Below are positions 12,783 through 26,787 of a stretch of 64,000 bases of DNA, piece by piece (the first letter of the stretch is position 1; every line of letters starts with the position of its first letter). Source of the DNA: Limanda limanda (lineage: Eukaryota; Chordata; Actinopteri; Pleuronectiformes; Pleuronectidae); contig NC_083646.1 in NCBI RefSeq assembly GCF_963576545.1, positions 19,397,163-19,461,162 on the forward strand. Reading direction: 5' to 3'. The notes below the pieces were generated by a model that saw only the letters and a list, made by a program, of their open reading frames with translations, made no database searches and was not told where the DNA came from. The translations under genes were made by a program, and so were the position numbers.

Positions 12783-13420
12783 TCATAATAACAAAAAATA
12801 AACTTGTGTGCTGAGACTCAGTTCATATTTACTTGTTAATTTAAAAGGACTTCTCTCGAGCAAAACGGTGACATTATGAAGATGCCTACTATATGCAAGG
12901 ACATGTTATTCATTAAAATGTTTGAAAATAGATACAGACGCTGAATAAATCCTGCGATTAGCGTTTCTAACCTTTCAGATGTTTCTTAGAAAAGAAAACA
13001 AGATACTTGCTTCCCACAGACACAAACACAGCGCAGGCAGAAAAGTGTAAGGAAGGAAAAAGCTACACAACATTTACAAATGTAATCGCTATACAAGCAG
13101 ATGTTTATCATATGGATAGATAAAGAGAGTAGAGGGACAGAAGAAGAGAGTCATGAGTGCAGGCAGGCCTTGAGGGAGCGAAGAATAAACACCCAACTTT
13201 GTAACGCAGCAGTGTTTTACTGCAGTAACAGGCTTTTGGCTTCCAGGGGCTTCCAAGGGGGTGGGTCCCCTAGCCTCTTGTGCTTCCCCCCCATCTATCT
13301 TCCAGCCTCACTGCATGTTCTCTCCCTTCTCTCTTCTCTCACCATCTTCCTGTCTCTTCACCCTTCCATGCGTCACTCCCATCTTCCATCTCTCTCCGTC
13401 TCTCTCCCCGTGGTCTCCCA

Positions 13421-13423
<3 letters not shown>

Positions 13424-13488
<65 letters not shown>
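13424..13488 (+). repeat. (TC)n microsatellite
   Basis: A nearly pure dinucleotide tract with one interruption (CTCG near 13462). It faces a long (GA)n tract about 100 bp downstream, so the two are complementary. Confidence 0.97.
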
Positions 13489-13590
13489 GCAGCCAAGAGG
13501 CATCTAGCTTCTCATAACTCTTCATTAGAGCCTTCCCGGGGACCCACGGCTGCATTGTGTAACAGAGCAAAGTCCAACTGCAACCGGAGC

Positions 13591-16149
<2,559 letters not shown>

Positions 16150-16400
16150 CTAAAATAGAATGGGACTCAGTAGAGCATGTAACTCCATCAAGGGCCAACA
16201 GCCCGCTTAAATTCAATCAAGCTGCAAAAAACAAAAATGCAAGATTTCTTTCATCAAAACCAAAATCCTGAATCGGACCCCTGATCCGGTTCTGCACCAA
16301 AATGTAATGGGTTCTTTCCTGACCCGTACCGCATCGTTCTGACAAATTACAATAAAAATCGGTTTTGTAGTTTTTGTTTAATCCTGCTAACGGGCTAGGA
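16150..16400 (+). repeat. Dispersed repeat family A, copy 1
   Basis: This shares several phrases, in the same order, with copies at 35395-35700, 38325-38460 and 44030-44367. They are an AGTAGAGCA..T.ACTCCA.CAAGG head, CCAACAG followed by TTAAATTCAATCAAGCTGCA, then ATCAAAACC..AATCCTGAAT, and TGTAGTTTTTGTTTAATCCT near the end. The order and spacing identify one dispersed repeat family. Full copies elsewhere in teleosts end with 'cataacctcc...gaggtaa', which copy 4 still shows. No coding capacity is visible. Confidence 0.65.
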
Positions 16401-18632
16401 AGCAACAGACAGCAATGAAAACCGAAGTGCAGCGTATGAAAAGGGATTTTCCTTTTGCAACTTGAGAGCCAGCAACAACCCAAACACCACAGAGGCATTG
16501 TTCATAAAGGTGCTTTATTCAAGACAAAGCCTCTGCCTTAACAAATATATTTATCTCTCCATCACTGCAGCCTGATAAAGTAACAGGCAATTTATAAAGA
16601 GCTAATAAAGGCATTGACAAACTCCCCCCTTTGATTTTCAATATGCAACACTTACGCACACCTACAAGTTCCACACACAAGCTTCAAATTCACAGGAGCA
16701 TGGACACACACCCACACACTTAGCAATCAGTGGTGCCACGACAGACATCTCACTCCTGTTGAAACCCCACCACCACCACCACCAGCACCCCCCCCCCACA
16801 AGACTGAAGACATCTCTCCGCTGCTGTCACACTGTCAAACCGTCAAGAGGAGACAGAGGAAGACAGACAGGCAGGATGAGAGGAAATCAAGAGTGTTACA
16901 CCGAGTGGGAGAGAAATGCAAAGACTTCTTCCTGGGATAAAAATGACAAGCACAACAACAGTGTGTGATCTTCCGAGGGCAGTTAAGTCATGCCTGCTGT
17001 TTGATGTTTTTTTCATGCTTGACGGGGACGCACTGAAACAACAGCTGGCCTCACAGTCCCTATAATCCACGAGGAGCCAATGAGCCCTGCTGGTATAAGA
17101 AGAATCACAATGGTTGCACTGATCGAGGCCAGTAAACCCATGGCTAGGCATGCATTTCTCAAATTTGTGTATTTCAAATCCCACACCCAGTATATCGAGC
17201 TTAGAAAAAGTTCAAACAGGAGGTTTATCGCTAAGGCTTATCACAGCTGGGTGAAAAGTCCCTGCCCTCCTCACTTATTCATTGATTCTCTAAAGCCTGA
17301 CGGATTCAACGTGGCCGACATGAGCCTTTTCAGAGAAAAATCGGTTTCTAAATTTATGTTTGCTGAACTTTTTTACAGAATAAACAATCCAGAAATCAAG
17401 TGCATTTATGTTTATATTTTACGTAGAAATAAATGTTTGTTGTCCTAATTGAAGTTCATTAAGTTTTTTTGTAATTGTGTTTATTTAAAATAAACTTGAT
17501 TGTTTTATATAAATTAGTATATACATCAGTATCAGCATCTGCTCTCAAAAGACCATATCAGTCAGGGGATAGTTTTCCATGAAAACAAATGTAAACTCAT
17601 ACATTAAGTGGTTATTTTGCATTATGACATCTGTGTTCCTGCATTTATACAATGCAATGCTTTGTGTTAGCAGAAAGTAGCATGCATTATTCCATTGTAC
17701 AACATTATGATGCACAAAATTCACAAATCAAATGGCAGATTATAGGTTAAATATTGTGTATTACATAGCGCTATTACATAGCACTATTACATGTATTACC
17801 GCTTTGTCTTTTCAATATTTCATCTATCCTGTTTCTAAATCTTGAAGTGATCAGATTTTTAGCACAACCTCCCTGTGCAAAGCATCGATCCCCTTCACGG
17901 ACAGCGTCCATCCAATAAACTCCAGATCACATCCAGATCTTCAACAGTGCTAAATAGTCTTTGGTTCCTCACCAGCATCTAGGTAGATATTCCTGCACTG
18001 GTCATTGTGTTACTGTTACCATAAAAATGTTCCCACCACAGGCATACTGGGTATAATGGTTATGGTTCAGCCCCCATGACCTTGTTTTAGTTCATGCCAG
18101 GTTCTTCGTTATTCCATTCTCTTTATGGTTGACAGGGAGTTATCACTGAGGGGTATATGTACACAGATGTATTAGCTGCTCAACAAGTAAACATTAGCTC
18201 ATTGCTAGCTCAGTTTGCGCCACCCACTTATTTTGACTGGTAAATATTCAAAAGAGACACAAAGTTCTGGCTGTCCAAGTTTGTGAGAAGCCAAAGCTCA
18301 CTTAATGTTTCCTTTAAGAGGGAAAAAAACAAGAGTGGACTTTTATTCATCAGTTGGGACAATAAGGCAGTACTCCTGTTAAATTGTTTATTGTGTTAAC
18401 GGAAACAGGGAAACAAACAAACAAATAAAGAGACAGAAACAAATTACTTTTCACCGCTCTGAACAGTGCTTCCAGTTCCACTCCAGGCTCCTCACCACAC
18501 TCCATCGACCACGGAAAATACCAGTTAATTTATTGTATCGTTGAGTAAAGTCTTTTCAGTTCTCTGGTTCAGATGGTTAAAGACTTTTGGATCTTACTGT
18601 CAGACCTGTTTTGCTTCTCTATCTTTAAACAG

Positions 18633-18767
18633 GAGTCATGTCTGCTTTGAACAAAAAGAACACAGCCAACATCAGAAATTCAAGGATGATGTGTGCCTCA
18701 TGTAAATACTGCCTGACATGCTACATCGAGTGCAGATCAAACCGAAAGAAAAAAATCCCCCACTCAG
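18633..18767 (+). other. Candidate orphan exon with Cys-cluster frame
   Basis: A 135-bp interval is bounded by a good acceptor (CTTTAAACAG before 18633) and a donor (CAG then GTAATT after 18767). It is open in the frame starting at ATG 18638. That frame encodes a cysteine cluster CASCKYCLTCYIEC (C-x2-C-x2-C-x2-C-x3-C) followed by a basic stretch SNRKKK. No neighbouring exon with a compatible phase was found and I do not recognise the sequence. It may be chance or a remnant. Confidence 0.2.
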
Positions 18768-19890
18768 GTAATTATTTTGCACCGCCACAGTTCAGGGCTC
18801 AGGGAGCGAGACTGATATGTTAATCAGAGCACTATTTGCACTTGATTAATATGTCATGTCTAAAATGTAAATTTCTATTCTCTTTTATGTGACAGGAAAT
18901 GTTACATATGAATCATGTTTTTCAAAGTAGAACAGCTTTTTGATGTGTTTCTAATATAGGGAACTATGAACTATAGACCAAAAGTGTTTAAAAATCAATG
19001 TTTGTCATCATGGCTGCCAAAAATGAAGCCTCTCTGACTCCTTGTAATTATATATAGAGCTGGGAAAATGGATTGTTTTGTCAAAAAAATATAGGAACAT
19101 GTTTTTTGAAAATTCTCTGTTGTTCTAATCCCGAGTCGACATCTTTATTTTGTCTTGTTTTGTCCAAAATCCCCACAGTTTCTGTTTGTTTTGTTATGTA
19201 CGACAGAGGAAAGCTTTGAGTACTCACAATATGAGAGGCTGGATCAGGCAGATGTTTGGCATTTTGCTGAAGATGTTACATTATCAGGATGAGATGATCT
19301 ATTGCATTTAATACAATGCAAGTCTATAGGTAGCACATAACTACTGATATTTCCATATATCGTATCGCATTCACCCAAAAAACTTGTTCGACAAAGTATT
19401 GCACACACGGAGAGTCAAGTAACTGGTTAAAACTGTTTATTAATAACAAACTGTGTCACACTGTGTGGGAGACCAGCGCACTGTGTCAAACAGTCCACAG
19501 ACAATTGATCTTTGCATCCGTGCACAGTTTTAAAATGCAGATAGGTATTGGGCAAAACAAACTATTCAATTTGAAGTAAATATAACTGAATTGAAATTGC
19601 ACTGTAATAATTACTATGATTACATTCAAAATGAGGCATAATAATCTTTGGTTAATGGTGTTTGACCGCATATAGCCTGTCAGTATTCACACCTAAAATT
19701 ACAGTGGACTGCAGTCAGTCGTCCACAGCGTTTCTGAGGTGAGGTTGACGCCCCCCAGCAGAGCTTCTGCAGCCAGCAAGGGCAATCTTAATGAACAGCG
19801 AGATACATGATAAATGTGGCCATATGGTGGAGCCGGCTGGCCAAGCCAGGGGTGCTAGCTAGCTCTGCTAAACATGTGCATGCGCACGTT

Positions 19891-19892
<2 letters not shown>

Positions 19893-19940
<48 letters not shown>
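19893..19940 (+). repeat. (CA)n microsatellite
   Basis: An uninterrupted CA dinucleotide tract of 24 units. The histidine/threonine frame over it is a repeat artefact. Confidence 0.97.
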
Positions 19941-19942
<2 letters not shown>

Positions 19943-20232
19943 TAAACACACCGCCTCATACCTTTCTCTTTTCATTCCTGAGCTTGAAAAGAAGAGCCAT
20001 CAAACTCTGCACAGCTCGAGACAGCCGGTAGGGGTTAATGACCTCTAGGTCTTTTGGAGAGATAAAGTGTTATGGCCTACTGAGAAATCATCACAGCACT
20101 TCCTGTCAAAAAGTTTCAGAGAAGTTGGGGTGAGGACACAAACTGACTGTCAGTAGCAGAGACTTTTAAATTAATCAAAGTATTGTATGTGCCTCAGCAC
20201 ATAAATACAGTCCTTCCTCATTTATATTTGCC

Positions 20233-20252
20233 TGTGTGTGTGTGTGTGTGTG
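20233..20252 (+). repeat. (TG)n microsatellite, short
   Basis: Ten TG units followed by a degenerate TATGTGCGTGC tail. Confidence 0.9.
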
Positions 20253-20516
20253 TATGTGCGTGCAAGCGTGCAGTAGGGCTTTCTTGTTCCTTTCTTATTA
20301 TGACTCAACTCAGATGCCCCGCATGCAGTACAGATGCATATTCATATCTACCTTTCAGGTCATGTATTATGTCTTGAATCAGGTCCTACTCAAAATCTGG
20401 TAAGGTATGCCAGGTTTGCCACCTACAGACATACTTTAAGTCAGCTTATTATTTCATTTGTCATATATTCTCTTATAAGTGTCCATGGGGCAACCAGGAC
20501 GTTAAAGTAGCCTTGA

Positions 20517-20700
20517 AGCAGTGGTGTCAAACGTAATCACAGAGAGGGCCAAACATTTCAAGTGGGACTATACGTCTAAGGCCAAACAGGGTCAACATTT
20601 ATTAAACAGGATAGACGGGATATTTGATAAAGTGCAAAAAGAAAACATAATTGGTTAGGCTACATTCTTCTTTTATGTACATGTACCAGAGCCATATGTT
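20517..20700 (+). mobile_element. Probable hAT-type DNA transposon relic (end fragment)
   Basis: It begins with AGCAGTGGTGTCAAACGTAA followed by GAGAGGGCCAAACATTTCAA. A CAGTGGTGTCAAAC start followed by 'gggcca' words is the usual terminal sequence of a fish hAT-derived non-autonomous element as I remember it. No transposase frame and no matching opposite terminus were identified nearby, so this is a truncated end at best. Boundaries are approximate. Confidence 0.35.
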
Positions 20701-20959
20701 TGGCATATTTTCTTGGCTGCCAGTTTGGTGTTTGGATGTTTTGGATCATGTTTTTGATGTTTGGATTTAGGTTCTGTGCTGCGGATACCCTCAAGATGGA
20801 GAAAAGGTGTGCATCAGTCAGACGACTCCGGTGTGGGGTTTTGTTCATCTACATCACAGAGAAAAGCTGCTCATGCAAATATGCAGTGTTGTGCCAGTTC
20901 ACACTTAAATTGAACTAATTCACGTTCATAGTTCATTTCTTTTTTATTTTCAACTAAGT

Positions 20960-20961
<2 letters not shown>

Positions 20962-21018
<57 letters not shown>

Positions 21019-21034
21019 TGTGTGTGTGTGTGTG
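20962..21034 (+). repeat. (TG)n microsatellite
   Basis: About 36 TG units with one TATG interruption near 21011. A short complementary CACACACACACA run at 21047-21058 lies just downstream, so a local fold-back is possible. Confidence 0.97.
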
Positions 21035-21337
21035 CTGTCTGGGAGCACACACACACACATTTTCTTCTCACTCCTGGTATTTCACATGATGGCCTGATAC
21101 GATGATGATTAAAAGAATTATGGTCAACGTGAGTGAAGTTCAATCTGGCTGGAGTGGACGTCACTCACGTTCATGTTCATCATATGAAAACTGATTCGTT
21201 CAGTTCATCGTTCACAATTCTGGCCAGTTAAAATAGGTATATTTTATTTTATCGCGGCCTTGAGTGTGACATGTCTGCCTAAAAGTGTTGAGGATGAGGA
21301 TACAATAACATTGACGAGGGCTAGAACAATAGTACGT

Positions 21338-21369
21338 TGTACGGCTCTTAAGTGTATAAGAGCCGTACA
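21338..21369. repeat. Perfect 13-bp hairpin
   Basis: The left arm TGTACGGCTCTTA (21338-21350) is exactly complementary to 21357-21369 with a 6-base loop. No U-run follows on either strand, so it is not a terminator-like structure. Its origin is unknown. Confidence 0.85.
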
Positions 21370-21954
21370 TACTACTATATTTCCCAATATGCATACTACT
21401 GGACATCTGGAGATATAAATGTCCATTATCTCCTGTAAAGTGTGAATTACCTCAGTCCTAAATGTTCTACCATTGCACAGAACCACACTAAATGCAAGTA
21501 TGTGCCAATCCCTCCACAGCCATGCCTGTGTAATTCAGAGGTATTTGGGTCAATCTAATTTACTAGTATGGTTATTGTGTGTTACAAGGACCCACCCTTA
21601 TTTGAACAATTTTATTAAAAGTTTTCAAACCAATAACACACAAATCACTCTATTGGTCTTGTCCATATTGATAACATCTTTTAACATTCACAGAGACGTG
21701 AGCAATTTGGGTGCTGACAATGCTAAATGGAGTCAGGAGTTAGAAAACCTTGAGTCAAATCAATGAAACCAGAGTGGAGGTGGAGGTTAGAGCTAGTTCA
21801 ACTTTTAAAGAAGCAGCTGATGTGAAACAAGCCGCACAAAAAAAAAATCGATGATTAAGAATCGTTCAATAATGCTGGAAAAGTGGAGAGGGGGTTAGAA
21901 AGGGATTTCAAAGAGCTAAGATATTCATCAGTTGACAAAGTCTGTTAATCGACA

Positions 21955-22540
21955 TGAATTAGACAGAATCATTTGGGAAGAAACTGCAGCATTGTGAGTG
22001 GCGTGAAAAGTATGAAGACATCATCCAAAATGTGAAGTATAGGACGGACAGGAGCATAATGACTCGGGGTGTCTTCGTTGCCTCTGGGAGCAGACAACCA
22101 GTCAGAGCCAAAATCTTAAACCAGTAAAGATGCTGTGGAATGACTTCAAAGAGCCATTCACACCAGACATCTGAACAAATATGTGGGCTGAAGCAGGGCT
22201 GTGAGGAGGAATGGTCCAAAGTTTCCCCTTCAACATTGTGCAGATCTGATCTGCAGCTACTGAACATGTATATTTGAGGTTGTTGCTGCCAGAGGAGGTT
22301 CTGACCAGTTATTAAATCTACTTCATTTATTTTCTCCAGCAAGCACTGTGAATGTTTAATGGGTGTGTTTGATAAAGACACAACATATTGGAACAGACTT
22401 GTTTGTGTGTCATTACCTTAAGCACATTGGGCTTGTTTGTCCTTGTGACTTGGATTAGGATCACATCACATTTCATAAACAATTAAAACAGAAAACCTGC
22501 AAATTCCAAAGGGTTCAGACACTTTTTTCTTGCCACTGTG
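21955..22540 (+). pseudogene. Tc1-like (DD34E) transposon relic, broken transposase 3' part
   Basis: The + strand carries the decayed C-terminal part of a Tc1-family transposase followed by its 3' terminal region. Recognisable words are AAGATGCTGTGGAATGAC (KMLWND), CCATTCACACCAGACATC, GAGGAATGGTCCAAA (EEWSK), TGTGCAGATCTGATCTGCA (CAGLIC) and GTTATTAAATC at the usual stop. The typical 3' tail ATTCCAAAGGGTTCAGACAC...TTGCCACTG follows, ending near 22540 with TA (the Tc1 target dinucleotide) next. Upstream, ATAATGACTCGGGGTGTCTTC corresponds to the SIMLWGCF motif, but it is separated from KMLWND by far less sequence than in intact copies, so there is an internal deletion. Stop codons and frame changes are present. 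The 5' terminus was not found. It is inactive. Confidence 0.8.
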
Positions 22541-24890
22541 TACATACACTCGTGGACCTAAACACAGACTGAACAAGCCATTGTTCTCCTTTCACAGCAG
22601 ACGCTATCTCTCCCTAATTGGCTCAGCAAAAACAAAGGAAGGGCCTTGGGTGCCTGGCTGCAGCTCTGCTCTTTTGGTCTACAGGGATGCCCTCTGCTGT
22701 ACCGAAACACAGCCTTGGATATGAGTAACCTCTGTGCTGTCTAAAGAAGGCCAGTTCCTGATTATATGGCACAGTTTCAGGGTCTATAATGAATCAGTAA
22801 GCAAGCAAGTGCACTTTACTTGAGAACAATTTAAAAAACAACATGAACAAACCCTGTGGGTTGCCAAGCATCCTTGTGAACTCTGCAATGGCACTCCGAG
22901 GCTAAGCATCTCGCACAATGTTTAGTTAAGCCTCTTTCTCATTAAGCGTGTCCAGGCTGCAAAATCACCACACTGCCTCTCTCCGGCAGAAGTTAACAAC
23001 ACCATTCCTCCAACCCCGGCTAAGCACGCGATTGATAGGTGATAAGTCGTCTTCATATGCAATCGGCGGCTGTCAAACTTCCCCACTGCTTTCCAAACAG
23101 AGAGAGAGAAATACTGGGGTCATGTCGACTGTAGGTGTAATTTGTGCTGGTGAAGTTTAGTTCAGCAGTGTGAAACAACTCTGAGACAGCACTGTGATAT
23201 ATGACCGTAGCGCTGGCATCATTGATCTTAACTTTAACTGCAGCAGTGCAGTGGTGGATGATGGGCTGTTATATTGCAGAGAAAGGGATCACAGAGGGTA
23301 TAAAGTGACCCTGTCATCCACACATGTCTCACCGGTGATTAATAATAGCCAAACATGTCCTCCTTTGCCAAGAGACAAAGGCGAGTGGATTCTCCACAGC
23401 ATTACTCTCCACTAATTTCATAATCTTCTAACTGGAGGTTTCATAAGGCTATAAAAGACAACTGGGTAAGAGTTAAACCTTCAGCCACACTTCGTCTCTT
23501 GGATGGGTTACATATGCCTTTGGATATATTATTGTCATACATTATAATCACTTGAACACCGAATGCACAAGCACCATGTGCAAGTACTAACCAAAATGAC
23601 AGGGAAACACCACCCCCTTCTGGGCGACAATGATTATAGCACGTCTGAATTTACATCTCTTAGCTGCATCAGTCCAGATCTATCGACAGCAGATGTTAAT
23701 ATCGAAAACAGGCATGAGAAGATCACTCAGACAAACCACAGCTGCAGTCATGCATTATAAAATACCACCCAACCCAGCACTGTTAATCTGCGGCCGCTGC
23801 GGCCCTCTCAGTTTGAAGGGTTCAAATTCCCAACATTGTCAAAAATGATTAAGGACAGAGCGACTGATGAATCATTTCCAAAAAAACAGCAAGTGCTCGA
23901 GTTTCCCTAGTTTGGTATTTTCCCATCAATGTCTAGTTACATGGGCTGTAGCATAAATAATCCATGTGCCGCTTTAGGGACAAAAATATGACAATCAACA
24001 CAATCAATCTGCAACTTCTGTCTAATTCAGCATCGTCTCAATGCTTTTAAACCACCTTTTCTACCACTTGGCCTGAACACAGGATGCCTGTGTTTGTATA
24101 TGCAGAGTGAGTGCATGTCTGCACAATGAAAATCCAAATAATTTCTTATTAAAGTATTTTTCTGATCAACAAGAATGTTAAAGAGATGTCTTGCTATGGG
24201 TTTGAATGGTTACTACATTTAATTTAAGAGGTCTCCATGTCCCAGTGACTACTATAGCTTAAAGCCAAATGTAAAACTAATTAGATTTTTCAAGTGACCA
24301 TTATTCCTGTAACATGTTGTCATAGAGCTCACGCTTGCAAACACATCCTGAGTGCTGCGAACAAGCACTTCATTTGGGCACTGAACTAGCACATGCATAA
24401 TAATGACCTTATTTGCATATATTATGTCAGTCTGTTTAGTATGTTAATGTTTGGTAAATTTCGGGGTTTAATCGTTCAACAGACATTTTAATTGAGAGTT
24501 TGTTAATTGGTTCCATTGATGCTCTGACACTTGTTCATCTAATTGTGGATCTCGTTTGTTCACCGAACGGCCCACAGTACATTCCCACTTTACGAGAGGT
24601 GAAACTTGGCGAGGCAGGAGTGAATGATTCCTATATCTCGGTTTAATTATCTGGAGGATTTATTTTACAATTAATTTACAAAATAGGAATTGAAAGTCAA
24701 TAAACTAATTGTGCTATTTCTGCAATAAGTTAACTAAGCAGTGATTGCAATCACACTTTAATGTGCAGTAGCCTACAGCAGCAAAGAAATACCACTTATA
24801 TCAACAAATTAGATTTTTCATTGATTGATTTTCAACATTGAGGTAAAAATGCAGAGAGCATCATGAAGAAAACATGTAATTCTGTTACTG

Positions 24891-24892
<2 letters not shown>

Positions 24893-24932
<40 letters not shown>
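24893..24932 (+). repeat. (AT)n microsatellite
   Basis: A pure AT alternation of about 20 units, self-complementary and able to form a cruciform. Confidence 0.95.
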
Positions 24933-24936
<4 letters not shown>

Positions 24937-25487
24937 GTGGTGCCACAAGTTTAGGAATTCATTTTAAACTTATGACAAATTCCTATAGTGGACTGGATAG
25001 ACCATAGTTGAATGTAGGAATGTGAGGTGTGCAACGGCCCAATTTCCACAGCTTGCCTTTGCTAAACTACTGCCCCAAATGGAAATAAAACGTTAAGACT
25101 TGATGCTTAAATTTGTCTGACTTTCATTTCTTACTTTCATATTTCCCTAAAGCATACATAATCCTTTATAGCCATAAGTGATTGTCAAAAATGAAAAGCC
25201 TGTCTCCATAGCCTATGCAGTAGTGAAAAGAGGAATTAAAATCTTACTTTTTTACTCTCATAACAAATTAAACTAAATAAAATCCAAATGACAATTTAAG
25301 AAAGTAAACTATGAATAGAAAGGATTCCATTGATGACTTTTAATTTAGCACTTTTTATAAGATGATTTTAAGGTTTCAGGATTGATTTTTTTATTGTCAC
25401 AACACCAAGGATGGTTTAAATATATTTAAATAAGCCATTGTCTCAACCAAAACATACACACAGATGATTGAAAATGACTTTTACTAT

Positions 25488-25545
25488 ATTGTGATATGGT
25501 GCAATACAAATAAAACTGAATTGAATCGAATTAAATTTTAACTTC
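25488..25545 (+). repeat. Retroposon tail with (TTGAA)n-like end
   Basis: The phrase GGTGCAATACAAATAAAACT followed by GAATTGAATCGAATTAAA matches the 3' tail of a common fish retroposon that ends in 'caatataaataaaattgaattgaattgaa'. Only the tail is recognisable. Confidence 0.4.
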
Positions 25546-26658
25546 CTAGTTTTTCTTCTTTTTTTTTTCTCAAATAATATATATGTGAAATGAGAGCCTT
25601 GGTTGAGTCAGCAATCCTGTGTTAGATAGCAGTGGCGAAGGTGGGTCACCAAGAAAAAAGTTATAATGGTGCAAGAGGTAAAGTCTTTAATGTGCGGCGG
25701 GTTAAGTAGTCAGCATCCCCTCCCACAAAAAACATCCAACATCCCTGTAGTGGGCCGAGAAACCGTGACATATTTAAGACTAAGAGATTGTGCTGTCATA
25801 ATCACCCTCCAACGCAGTAAACTGTATTTATGAACTCTAAAGGTCTTGACTAAAGGTTATTCAATTATAAGATGTTAAGATTTCTTATGGACCCCAGAAA
25901 ATAGTGTAGCACAGTCATTTTTATTTATTGTGCCGTTCTTCAAGCCAACTGCACTAAAAAGCATGGTGGCTGGTGAAACTTTACTATAATCAGAGCAGCT
26001 GTAGTGCTTTTAGGAACCAGATGATCTACAACACGGTACAAACGGCAAGGACACTGAATAGTTTAACAGCTCTGTAATCAAAGAGAAAGCCATGTCCTCA
26101 TCTAACCTACACAGTTTTCTGAAGTGTGCTGAAGGACATGTGAGGGTTCGACGACCCACTCTACCGTTAACAACAGTGGCAGAATGTAATAAAACAGGCA
26201 GAGGTTTAGAGAATGTCGGAGAGCTACTAATCCATTCATAACACTCTCCTGCACCTGCAAAATGTACAATACTGGGGAGGAAATGACTAACAGGAGTGAA
26301 GTAAATTATGCAAAGACAACACCATTAAAAATCTAACTTACAATATTCTCTCCAAGAATATAGCCCAATCATATCATATTCAGACATTGAGCCTAACATG
26401 GCAAGTTAAAGCTGTCAAACTATGTTTAGAACAATGAATCAATTGGAACATTTGTAAACTGGCCTTCCTCCTCTATAAATCATGGTGTGCTATTGTTTCG
26501 CCCATCTGATGTGAGGAGCTTCACATGTCAAACGTTAGCCTTTGTCCCATCATTTTAAATCATGTTGTTTGTTTGTCCTCTATCAGTCATCGTTACCTCC
26601 GCCAGTCATTTGAACTGTCGACCTTGTGCGATAAAAACCACTGAGGTGTAGCTGTCAG

Positions 26659-26787
26659 TCAAGTGTCGCACTGGCGTCCCCCCCACTTCCTCAGCCCGTC
26701 CCTACTGGCCGCGGCCTGAGACATGAAGCCCTCTGTGACCAAGGTCTCACCGTCCTCCTCTATGTCGGCTTCACACTCCTGCTGAAT
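26659..26787 (-). CDS. Candidate terminal coding exon of an unidentified gene
   Basis: On the minus strand a TTGTTGTGACAG acceptor precedes 26787. The following 129 bp are open for 42 codons and end in TGA at 26661-26659. The residues begin IQQECEADIEEDGETLVTEG and end GLRKWGGRQCDT. The GC content is far above the surrounding DNA. Codon usage, acceptor and abrupt end of GC richness look like a last coding exon. I do not recognise the protein, and no upstream exon with matching phase could be assigned. A possible starter frame lies at 28663-28615 (MTCEVKPEISILKNDE, then GTAAGC), but its phase 1 end would read into a stop if joined directly. By synteny a minus-strand neighbour (ZCWPW2 or RBMS3 in human) could lie on this side of AZI2, but nothing here matches those proteins as I remember them. 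Confidence 0.3.
   Translation of the reverse strand: MQQECEADIEEDGETLVTEGFMSQAAASRDGLRKWGGRQCDT

Larger units (their letters stand above)
16401..20516. other. Mostly gene-free stretch
   Basis: It contains a CCACCACC/C-rich run near 16766-16798, one weak exon candidate (18633-18767) and a (CA)n tract (19893-19940). The rest shows no coding structure. The 122-codon frame at 17080-17448 has no family features that I recognise. Confidence 0.4.
22541..26658. other. Gene-free stretch with microsatellite and possible conserved elements
   Basis: No gene was recognised. 24300-24680 is rich in ATTA/TAAT, TTTGCATAT and TTAATTG words and looks unlike the surrounding low-complexity DNA, which could mean a regulatory element. 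(AT)n at 24893-24932 and a LINE/SINE-type tail at 25488-25545 are listed separately. Confidence 0.4.
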
